Shown piece by piece: positions 11,669 through 18,873 of a DNA stretch of 64,000 bases. How positions within the stretch are numbered: position 1 is the first letter of the stretch; every line of letters begins with the position of its first letter. Made by a program: the position numbers and the translations under genes. The stretch comes from Sinorhizobium arboris LMG 14919 (GTDB lineage: Bacteria; Pseudomonadota; Alphaproteobacteria; Rhizobiales; Rhizobiaceae). The stretch is taken from the NCBI RefSeq assembly GCF_000427465.1, contig NZ_ATYB01000009.1, forward strand, positions 372,001 to 436,000, read 5' to 3'. The notes under the pieces were generated by a model, which worked only from the letters and a program-made list of their open reading frames with translations, made no database searches and was not told the DNA's origin.

Positions 11669-13184
11669 CGTAAACCTCGTGCTTGTCAGTCCATTCGCCG
11701 GCCATCATCAGGCCGAGCTTCGTGGCACTGGCGCTGTCGGCGGCGATTGGAGGCGAAAGCCGGCCGTTGACGATTGCCTGAATGCGGTCGGCGAGCGCCA
11801 TTACCTCCTCCAGGTCTTCCGAGATCAGAAGCACCGCGGTCCCGGCGCGCCGCGCTTCGAGCAGGCGCTCGTGCACGGCGGCGACAGCGCCCTCGTCGAG
11901 CCCCCGTGCCGGCTGCGCCGCGAGCAGGATGCGCGGGCGTTCGATCAGATTGCGCCCCAGGATGAGTTTCTGCATGTTGCCGCCAGAGAGCAGGCGCGTC
12001 CGCGTCGTCGGCCTGCCGCCGCGCACGTCGAAGGTCTCGATGATCTTACCGGCGAATGCCTGGCCGGATGACCGCTCGACGAGACCGTAGCGTGAAAATC
12101 GCGGGAGCCGCTCGAGAATGGCGTTCTCCCATATCGCCATTTCACCGATCGCGCCTTCCTTGTTGCGATCTTCCGGGATGCGGCCGATCCCCGCCCGGAC
12201 GGCTTCATCCACCGTGAGGTCGCCGATCGATTCGCCGAACAGCAAGAGTTCGCCCTCTTTGCGCCTGACCGTACCCGACAGGAGATGCGCGAGCGTCGTC
12301 TGGCCGTTGCCGGAAACGCCGATAATGCCGAGAATTTCGCCCGCGCGGAGGCTGAAATCGATGGATTTCAGCCGTTCCACCCCGTCGATGCTAACGCTCA
12401 CATTCGCGCCCTTCAGCACCACCTCGCCGGGTGTCGAAGGCTCGCGCACCGGCCTGGCAACCTTGCGGCCGACCATCAGCTCGGCAAGCTCGGCCTTGTT
12501 CGTCTCTTTCGCAAGACGCTCGGCCACCTTGCGGCCGCCGCGCAGCACGACGATCCTGTCGGCGGCGGCCATGACCTCGTCCAGCTTGTGCGAAATGAAG
12601 ATCAGCGAAAGCCCCTCGCGCGCCATGTCCTTCAGTGTCGAGAACAGCCGCTCGGCCTCCAGATTCGTCAGCACCGCCGTCGGCTCATCGAGCACCAGGA
12701 TATGCGCATCATTGTAGAGAGCCTTCAGGATCTCGACGCGCTGCTGCTGGCCGACGGAGAGGTCGCCGACGCGCGCGTCGGGCTCCACCGTCAGACCGAA
12801 TCGCTGGCAAATGCCGCGCAGCTTCCGCCGCGCCGCGCTGGTGCCGGATCGGAGATGCCAGAGGCGTTCCGTGCCGGCCATGACGTTTTCCAGCACCGTC
12901 AGGTTGGGGGCGAGCGAGAAATGCTGATGCACCATCCCGATGCCGGCGCGGATCGCCGCCCGTGGCTTGCCCGGAGGCAGTTCCCGTCCCTCGACCAGCA
13001 CCTGGCCGCTGTCAGGCACATAATGGCCGAAGAGGATGCTCATCAGCGTCGTCTTGCCGGCGCCGTTTTCGCCGAGGAGGGCGACGATCTCGCCCTTTCC
13101 GAGGCTCAGCGAGATGTCGTCATTGGCGAGATTGTCACCGAAGCGCTTGCCGACGCTGCAAATGTCGAGAACGGTTTCGGTCAT
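11658..13184 (-). CDS. duplicated ABC transporter ATPase of a BMP-type nucleoside importer
   Basis: 508-residue protein with two ATP-binding cassettes. ABC1 has Walker A GENGAGKTT (~37-45), signature LSVGQQQRVEI and Walker B ILVLDEPTAVL. ABC2 has a degenerate Walker A (GVSGNGQTTLAHLL), the signature LLSGGNMQKLI and a modified Walker B (ILLAAQPARGLD). Degeneration of the second site is normal for this YufO/RbsA-like family. It overlaps the amidase gene by 4 bp and the first permease by 11 bp. It energises uptake by the two permeases with the binding protein at 14608-15594. Confidence 0.9.
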   Translation of the reverse strand: MTETVLDICSVGKRFGDNLANDDISLSLGKGEIVALLGENGAGKTTLMSILFGHYVPDSGQVLVEGRELPPGKPRAAIRAGIGMVHQHFSLAPNLTVLENVMAGTERLWHLRSGTSAARRKLRGICQRFGLTVEPDARVGDLSVGQQQRVEILKALYNDAHILVLDEPTAVLTNLEAERLFSTLKDMAREGLSLIFISHKLDEVMAAADRIVVLRGGRKVAERLAKETNKAELAELMVGRKVARPVREPSTPGEVVLKGANVSVSIDGVERLKSIDFSLRAGEILGIIGVSGNGQTTLAHLLSGTVRRKEGELLLFGESIGDLTVDEAVRAGIGRIPEDRNKEGAIGEMAIWENAILERLPRFSRYGLVERSSGQAFAGKIIETFDVRGGRPTTRTRLLSGGNMQKLILGRNLIERPRILLAAQPARGLDEGAVAAVHERLLEARRAGTAVLLISEDLEEVMALADRIQAIVNGRLSPPIAADSASATKLGLMMAGEWTDKHEVYDAL

Positions 13185-14596
13185 CCTTGCATTCCCGCAA
13201 CAGCGAAACGGTGCTGCCAGCGGCCCTCCATTTCGAGGCGTGCGGCCAGCTCCAGGAGGAGGTGGTCGCCCCCCATAGGGGCCATAATCTGCACCGGCAG
13301 CGGCAATCCGGCTGCATCCGCGCCGAAGGGGAGCGTAAGAGCCGGAAAACCGGTCACATTGGCGAGCGCGGCGAGCGGCGCAAACGCTGTCATGCGGCGA
13401 ATCTGAAGGTTGATGTCGTCGTGGTCAAAGGGGAAGGCTCCGAGAGGAAGGGGTGCCGATGCAAGCATGGGCGTCAGGATACAGTCTACCCGGTCGAAAA
13501 GCGACCAGACCCGGTGGCTTGCATGGACGGCGGCGTCGAGCGTCGCCCAGAGCGCGGTCGCCTCGAGTCGCGATCCATGGCGGATAAACGCCTGCGTCAG
13601 CCGTTCGGCGCGTTCGGCATCGAGACCGGCGGAAACGACGAAATTCGCAAGGTTGACGGCAATGATGTCGCGCAGAGCGCGGCCACTTGTGGCAACGCCT
13701 GCGGCGAAGGCGTCCCAATGCATCGGAACGATGCGGTGGCCTTCTGCCGCCAGTACGCGCGCGGCCTCCTCGACTGCCTCGGCGCGCACCGTTTCGGTCG
13801 GGTATTCGCCGCCGGTCTCAAGAAGAAGGCCGATGCGCAGTGGGCCGGATGGAGCGGGGGCGAGCCACGGATCGGCAAACGGCCCCCTGGCGCGTCCCGC
13901 CGCCGCATTGAAGATCGCCGCAAGGTCGCGGACGGAACGGCACAGCGCCAGTTCACTGGCAATGCCGCCGAGATGGTTGCCGAATGATGGTCCCGCCGCT
14001 ATGGCACCCCGGCTCGCCTTGAGACCGAAGAGACCGCAGCATGCGGCGGGGACCCGGGTCGATCCGCCGGCGTCCGTCGCGTGGGCGATCGCTACGATGC
14101 CCGCGGCAACGGCAGCCGCCGCCCCGCCGGAGGAGCCGCCGGGCGTCCGCTCGGTAGCGAGGGGATTGCGGCAGACGGGGCCGGCCGCCGGCTCGCTTGC
14201 GAGCGACAGGCCCATTTCCGGCACCGTCGTCAGCCCGAAGAAGCAAAGGCCTGCCCCGCGAAGCCGCGCTGCCAGATCGCTTTCCTCGGCGACGGAGCCA
14301 CTGCGCTCGAGCATCTTCGATCCGGCAGCGACCGGTAGGCAGCCAAAAGGCCCCCCCAGATCTTTGGCGAGGCTCGGCACGCCGAGAAATGGTGCGGTCT
14401 GCCCGCGGCCGGGCAGGTGGCGCAGACGGGCGTCCGCCTCTTGCGCAGCGGCCCGTCCGAGCGCCGGGTCGAGGTGGACGATTGCGCCCAGTTCTGCCCA
14501 TCGGCCGTTCGCCGCCAAGGCTGCTTCCATTGCTTCGGAAGCGCTGAGGCGGCCCAATCGGATGGCCTCAGCCAAGGACGTTGCATCGCCTGCCAT
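13181..14596 (-). CDS. amidase signature family hydrolase
   Basis: 471-residue amidase-signature enzyme. The Ser-cisSer-Lys machinery is visible: the lysine in GVPSLAKDLGG (~residue 75), the Gly/Ser-rich loop TPGGSSGGAAAAVAAG (~145-160) and the nucleophile segment HATDAGGSTRVPAACCGLFG (~165-184). It hydrolyses an amide bond, releasing ammonia or an amine. It lies between the binding protein and the ATPase of a nucleoside-type importer and overlaps the ATPase gene by 4 bp, so its substrate is probably the transported compound or a ring-opened derivative made by the amidohydrolase at the operon's end. This pairing is inferred from context. Confidence 0.88.
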   Translation of the reverse strand: MAGDATSLAEAIRLGRLSASEAMEAALAANGRWAELGAIVHLDPALGRAAAQEADARLRHLPGRGQTAPFLGVPSLAKDLGGPFGCLPVAAGSKMLERSGSVAEESDLAARLRGAGLCFFGLTTVPEMGLSLASEPAAGPVCRNPLATERTPGGSSGGAAAAVAAGIVAIAHATDAGGSTRVPAACCGLFGLKASRGAIAAGPSFGNHLGGIASELALCRSVRDLAAIFNAAAGRARGPFADPWLAPAPSGPLRIGLLLETGGEYPTETVRAEAVEEAARVLAAEGHRIVPMHWDAFAAGVATSGRALRDIIAVNLANFVVSAGLDAERAERLTQAFIRHGSRLEATALWATLDAAVHASHRVWSLFDRVDCILTPMLASAPLPLGAFPFDHDDINLQIRRMTAFAPLAALANVTGFPALTLPFGADAAGLPLPVQIMAPMGGDHLLLELAARLEMEGRWQHRFAVAGMQG

Positions 14597-14607
14597 CGAC
14601 AGGCCGG

Positions 14608-15594
14608 TTACTTTGGCTCGTCCGTGATGCGCGGAACCTCGAAAGCCCCGGACTTGATCTCGGCACGCTTGGCTTCCATGGCCGCTTCGGCATCCGCCGG
14701 CGCGACACCCTTCACGTAGGCAACGTCGCTGCCGCCTTCCTTCAGCAGGCCGAAGGCGGTGTAGTCTTTGCCGACCGGCGTGCCGGAGGACACGTCGGCG
14801 ATTGCGGCGTTAAGGATTGGGCGGAAGCCCCAAAGCGCGTTGGCGAAGACGGTGTCGGGATAGCGCGGCGTGTAGTCGATCAGTGAGCCCACGGACTTGA
14901 GCCCGCGTTCCTTCGCGGCGTCGGCGGTGCCGATGCGCTCTCCGAAGAGAATGTCGGCGCCTGCGTCGATCTGGGCGAGACCCGCCTCGCGCGCCTTCGG
15001 CGGGTCGAAGAAGGTGCCGATGAAGGTAACGAGGTGCTTGGCATCCGGATTGACCTCCTTCACGCCCGCAGCGAAGGCGTTGATCAGCATGTTGACCTCT
15101 GGGATCGGCATGGCGCCGACGGAGCCGACGACATTCGACTTCGTCATCTTGCCGGCGAGCATGCCGGCGAGATAGGCGCCGTCGTGGTTCCAGGTGCCGA
15201 AAACGCCGAAGTTGTCGCCCGATTCCTTGCCGCTGGACCCGAGGACGAAGGCCGTCTCCGGATAGTCGGCGGCGACCTCGCGGGCCTGCTTTTCAACGGC
15301 ATAGGCTTCGCCGATGATAAGCTTTGCACCCTGCTCGGCATATTCGCGCATAGCGCGGGGATAGTCCGTGCCTGAAACGCCTTCGGAGAAGATATATTCG
15401 ATCACCCCTTCCGCTGCCGCATCCTGCAGCGCCTTGTGCAGGACCGAGTTCCAGGCGTTTTCGACAGGGGAGGCGTGGATGCCGGCAACCTTGATCGGCG
15501 CACTGGCGCGAGCGGCGGGCGCGAAAGCGCTCACGCCAAGCGCCAGGCCCGACGCAAGCACGTTGCGCCGGCTCATCATCAGATCTCTTGTCAT
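14608..15594 (-). CDS. BMP family ABC transporter substrate-binding protein
   Basis: 328-residue periplasmic binding protein of the basic membrane protein (BMP/Med) family, which binds nucleosides or related bases. The N terminus SRRNVLASGLALGVSAFAP followed by AARA is a Tat-like signal peptide with a twin arginine. Family features include VAGIHASPVENAWNSVLHKA and the GVFGTWNHDGAYLAGMLAGK segment. It is the first gene of the six-gene operon, 11 bp ahead of the amidase gene, and is preceded by a RutR-like palindrome at 15612-15627. Confidence 0.92.
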   Translation of the reverse strand: MTRDLMMSRRNVLASGLALGVSAFAPAARASAPIKVAGIHASPVENAWNSVLHKALQDAAAEGVIEYIFSEGVSGTDYPRAMREYAEQGAKLIIGEAYAVEKQAREVAADYPETAFVLGSSGKESGDNFGVFGTWNHDGAYLAGMLAGKMTKSNVVGSVGAMPIPEVNMLINAFAAGVKEVNPDAKHLVTFIGTFFDPPKAREAGLAQIDAGADILFGERIGTADAAKERGLKSVGSLIDYTPRYPDTVFANALWGFRPILNAAIADVSSGTPVGKDYTAFGLLKEGGSDVAYVKGVAPADAEAAMEAKRAEIKSGAFEVPRITDEPK

Positions 15595-15611
15595 GGACGG
15601 TGTTCCCCTTT

Positions 15612-15627
15612 TTTACCGATTGGTAGA
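15612..15627. promoter_or_regulatory. RutR-like palindromic site upstream of the transporter/amidohydrolase operon
   Basis: TTTACCGATTGGTAGA contains the inverted repeat TACC-N4-GGTA. It matches 10 of 14 defined positions of the RutR consensus TTGACCA-N2-TGGTCAA (TetR family, pyrimidine-responsive). It starts 18 bp upstream of the binding-protein ATG. No regulator gene is adjacent, so the protein that binds it is unknown. Confidence 0.35.
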
Positions 15628-15971
15628 ATTTTTATTGTGTGCAAAGTTTTGTCAAGCAGCGCGGATGAGCAGGAAAGCGGCAACAGGGGAGATGTCTGGA
15701 GTATTCGCTGACATCGCGATGCCGATGCCCGTGCCTGCAGAACAAGCGCGACAAGTGTCGCTTGGCCGACTCTCTGGCCAGGCGGCGACTGATGGATCCA
15801 TTGATGCCTCGGAGCCGCTGGTCACCAACCTTCGCGGAACAAGCCCGACACGTGTTCGTTTCCAGCTTACCGGGAGCATTGCGACTGTGGTGACCCAGGA
15901 AGCCTCCGTGTGCTGCTGCACATGCGAGGCTTCCTTATGCGGGGCCGTCGAGCCGCCAACCGGAGCTGTGC
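15628..15971 (+). other. intergenic leader upstream of the TauE/SafE gene, with a possible structured RNA
   Basis: About 340 bp without a convincing gene. Bases 15820-15827 (ggtcacca) and 15888-15895 (tggtgacc) form a perfect 8-bp stem enclosing 60 nt that can fold further (gaaca/tgttc at ~15837/15855). A second G/C-rich block follows up to the start codon. This could be a cis-regulatory RNA of the exporter gene. I cannot name a known class with confidence; alphaproteobacterial sulfur-related leaders such as sul1 would be worth testing. Confidence 0.25.
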
Positions 15972-16748
15972 ATGGAAGATTTCATACTGTTCGCATTGGT
16001 CGGATTTATCGCCCAGGCAATCGATGGCGCTCTCGGGATGGCCTATGGCGTCATCTGCTCGACGGTGCTTCTCGCCTTCGGCGTGCCGCCCGCCCAGGCG
16101 TCTGCGTCGGCTCACACGGCGGAGTTGTTCACCACTGCCGCTTCCGGATCGGCTCATCTCTATCACCGCAACATCGATTGGAAGCTGTTCTGGCGGCTCA
16201 TTCCTTTTGGCGCCGCCGGCGGCGTGTTGGGTGCCTTCGTAGTGACGTCGTTCGACGGAGATCAGGTCAAGCCGTTCGTCACGGCCTATCTCGCAATGAT
16301 TGGGGTCTGGCTGCTTTATCGCTCCTTTCATCGCATTCCCACAAATCCGGTCAAAATGAGGATCGTGGCGCCGCTCGGTGCAACCGCCGGGTTTCTCGAT
16401 GCCGCAGGCGGCGGCGGATGGGGCCCCGTCGCCACCACCGGTCTGCTCGGCGCAGGCGGACAGCCGCGTTTTGTTATCGGTACCGTCAGCGCGAGCGAGT
16501 TTCTGATTGCACTCACAGTGTCTCTGAGCTTCCTGACAACGATTCTGACTGGTCACTGGGAGCAGGCTGGCGACTTCCGCCACCATTTCACGTCCATAGG
16601 CGGGCTGATTACGGGCGGCGTGTTGGCGGCGCCGCTTGCAGGATGGGTGGTCAAGGCACTGCGAGAGAAAACGCTTCTGCGGCTCGTTGGGTCTCTGATC
16701 ACGCTTTTGGCCGGTTATCAGACGCTCGAACTTACCGGGTTTCTCTGA
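15972..16748 (+). CDS. TauE/SafE family sulfite/anion exporter-like membrane protein
   Basis: 258-residue membrane protein of the TauE/SafE (DUF81) family with about seven or eight hydrophobic segments. The two family half-repeats show as GFIAQAIDGALGMAYGV near the N terminus and GFLDAAGGGGWGPVATTGLL in the middle. Members export sulfite, sulfoacetate or other organic anions across the inner membrane. It stands alone on the plus strand behind a 340-bp leader that may be structured. The substrate is unknown. Confidence 0.88.
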   Translation: MEDFILFALVGFIAQAIDGALGMAYGVICSTVLLAFGVPPAQASASAHTAELFTTAASGSAHLYHRNIDWKLFWRLIPFGAAGGVLGAFVVTSFDGDQVKPFVTAYLAMIGVWLLYRSFHRIPTNPVKMRIVAPLGATAGFLDAAGGGGWGPVATTGLLGAGGQPRFVIGTVSASEFLIALTVSLSFLTTILTGHWEQAGDFRHHFTSIGGLITGGVLAAPLAGWVVKALREKTLLRLVGSLITLLAGYQTLELTGFL

Positions 16749-17014
16749 ATACCGGTTTTCGTCGGCGCTTTTGATGCCCAGCCGTTGGAGACACGGAAGC
16801 CTTTGTTGCCGATGTCGTCGGCCGCCGGCAGGAACAGTCGGAGGGGCGTCCGCGGCAGATCGTTCCGCTGGAAGGCGAGCCCGAGAAGAAATGGGTCTTT
16901 AAGGATGCCTGAGGCGGCATTCAACGATTCTCAGACGGCGTAAGCTCGATCGGCTTCTCAGCGCCCTTCAGGAGCACTCCCGCCCCAGCGGCCAAGGTCT
17001 CGGCCGGCCTTTCC
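16749..17014. other. intergenic region after the TauE gene
   Basis: No supported gene. An open stretch at 16775-16912 on the plus strand has coding-like base use and ends in a normal stop, but has no start and resembles no family I recognise; it may be a gene remnant. Confidence 0.3.
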
Positions 17015-17194
17015 TCAACGATCCTGTGTCTGCGCGACGGGTAGATAGACTTTTGAGCCGACGCGCCCTCCGCCACTCAATGACCCCCCGACCAATAGAT
17101 AGGCTGATATTCCGAGGACCGCCAGCAGCAGAACGCCTATGGGCAGTCCCGTCGAGGCATGATGTTCCGGTTCCTGATAATTCCGTCCAGTCAT
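17015..17194 (-). CDS. small single-span membrane protein
   Basis: 59-residue protein starting MTGRNYQEPEHH, with one hydrophobic segment (IGVLLLAVLGISAYLLVGG, ~24-42) and a short polar tail. The ATG at 17194 has the ribosome-binding sequence ggagtggag just upstream, which favours it over longer readings of the same frame. No family is recognised and no neighbour suggests a job. It could be a real small inner-membrane protein; a chance open frame is not excluded. Confidence 0.45.
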   Translation of the reverse strand: MTGRNYQEPEHHASTGLPIGVLLLAVLGISAYLLVGGSLSGGGRVGSKVYLPVAQTQDR

Positions 17195-17620
17195 TCGAAC
17201 GTACTCCACTCCAGACAAAGCGAGAACGAGCCACCGATGCAGCAGTTCCTGCAACGAGGGTTGAACCTGGCAACATTGTTTGATGCGTTGTAACGAGCAC
17301 GCATTATAGCATGCCGCCGCTGCCATTTAGCGGTAATTGGCGAGGTATCGCTCCGCCATGTTTATGTTCCGTTCCTAGCTATTTCAGGCGTGGCTCAACT
17401 AGTTGAAACGGGAAGTCGACGGAGTGTATTGCGGGAGATGAAGTCATCGTGATCGCCGGTTTCGCTGCGCCAGTCATGATCTGAATTTTACTTGGCGGCA
17501 CCCTGCGCCCGCCGGAGTCCTGGTGGGTTGAGAGTACCGAAGGCGCTCGGCCAGAAGCTTCGCTCCGTGCATGCGCGTATTGCAGAGTCAGTCCATCGAT
17601 GCGATATCGCAGCAGCTGCT
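17195..17620. other. intergenic region before dinB
   Basis: About 425 bp with no gene I can support. It lies upstream of the small membrane protein (minus strand) and downstream of dinB (minus strand). No convincing hairpin or repeat was seen. Confidence 0.4.
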
Positions 17621-18757
17621 TTACAGCGCCAGGGCGAGTTGCGGCTCGCTCCTGTGCTCCTGCTTATCAAGGGATGAGAGCGTCACGCCGAGCAATCGGA
17701 TGCCCTTTTCGGCGGGGAAGATCGGTGACAGCAGCAGCTCCACGATCTCTGCCATTTCCGAGGCGCTTGCCACCGGCGAGACGGCGGTCTTGCTCCTTGT
17801 GATCTGAGCGAAGTCTGCCCACTTCACCTTCAGCGTCACGGTCTTGCCGCGAGTGCCGATGGCTTCGCAATAATGCCAGACTTTATCGATCAGAGGCTTG
17901 AGGCCCGCGCGGGCCGTCTCAAGGTCATGAATATCCTCCCGAAACGTGTCCTCGGCGCCGATCGACTTTCGGATACGGTCGGGCCTGACCTCGCGCTCAT
18001 CGATACCGCGGGCGATCCAGTAGAAATACGGCCCCGCCTTGCCGAAATGCTGCTGCAGGAAGGTGAGGTCCTGCGCCTTGAGGTCGGCGCCGGTCTCGAT
18101 GCCGAGCCGCTTCATCTTCTCCGCCGTCGCGGGTCCGACGCCGTGGAATTTTTTCACCGGGAGGGCTTCCACGAAGGCGGGGCCGTGTTTCGGGGTGATG
18201 ACGAACAGGCCATCTGGCTTGCGCTGGTCCGAGGCCATCTTTGCCAGGAACTTGTTGTAGGAAACGCCGGCGGATGCGGTCAGCTCTGTCTCGGCCTTGA
18301 TGCGGACACGGATCTGCTCGGCAATCACGGTTGCGAGCTCCAATCCCTTCAGGTTCTCGGTGACGTCCAGATAAGCCTCGTCGAGCGAAAGCGGTTCGAT
18401 CAGCGGCGTGTATTCGGCGAAGATCGCATGAATCTGCCGTGAGACGGCCCGGTAGACGTCGAATCGGTGCGGGACGAAGATCAGCCCCGGACACTTGCGT
18501 TTCGCCGTCACCGACGCCATCGCCGAGTGAACGCCGAACTTGCGCGCCTCGTAGCTCGCGGCAGCGACCACGCCGCGCGCCTCCGGATAGCCGACTGCGA
18601 CCGGCTTGCCCCGAAGCTTCGGATTGTCGCGCTGTTCGACCGAAGCATAAAATGCGTCCATGTCGATATGGATGATTTTGCGCACGCGGTCGCCGGTGGA
18701 GGGGGCAAGTGCCCCACCGCGTCTGTCGTCATCCTCCGGCTTTCCTCCTGCAGGCAT
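17621..18757 (-). CDS. dinB: DNA polymerase IV (Y-family, DinB)
   Basis: 378-residue Y-family translesion DNA polymerase. The palm motif RKIIHIDMDAFYASVEQRD (~26-44) holds the first catalytic aspartates, and PLSLDEAYLDVT (~122-133) holds the second acidic pair. AGVSYNKFLAKMASDQRKP and the HhH-like KKFHGVGPATAEKMKRLGI follow, then the little-finger domain. It copies damaged DNA with low fidelity. The start has the good ribosome-binding site gagaggg. S. meliloti carries a second dinB on its megaplasmid; this is probably that copy. No LexA box was identified with confidence. Confidence 0.94.
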   Translation of the reverse strand: MPAGGKPEDDDRRGGALAPSTGDRVRKIIHIDMDAFYASVEQRDNPKLRGKPVAVGYPEARGVVAAASYEARKFGVHSAMASVTAKRKCPGLIFVPHRFDVYRAVSRQIHAIFAEYTPLIEPLSLDEAYLDVTENLKGLELATVIAEQIRVRIKAETELTASAGVSYNKFLAKMASDQRKPDGLFVITPKHGPAFVEALPVKKFHGVGPATAEKMKRLGIETGADLKAQDLTFLQQHFGKAGPYFYWIARGIDEREVRPDRIRKSIGAEDTFREDIHDLETARAGLKPLIDKVWHYCEAIGTRGKTVTLKVKWADFAQITRSKTAVSPVASASEMAEIVELLLSPIFPAEKGIRLLGVTLSSLDKQEHRSEPQLALAL

Positions 18758-18814
18758 TCATTCCCTCTCGCTAAAACGCTGTCTATTCTACCCGAATCTC
18801 CATTGCTTGCTTAG

Positions 18815-18873
18815 CCGTAAAGCCCTTTGACGCCACACACTTTCGGGCGGAAAGCCGCTACACGCTTTTCTAG
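18815..18873. repeat. fragment of a rhizobial intergenic mosaic repeat
   Basis: The stretch gggcggaaagccgctacac followed by gcttttctag resembles the 3' arm of the palindromic intergenic elements common in rhizobia (RIME-like). It runs into the paoC stop codon. Assigned from remembered consensus only. Confidence 0.3.

Noticed and set aside
12285..13987. Long plus-strand open frames opposite the ABC ATPase and amidase genes.
   Set aside because: Both minus-strand genes have complete family motifs and overlapping starts and stops typical of an operon.
16775..16912. A 45-codon open stretch with coding-like composition ending in a stop, after the TauE gene.
   Set aside because: No start codon or recognisable family; too short to call, although it may be the tail of a decayed gene.
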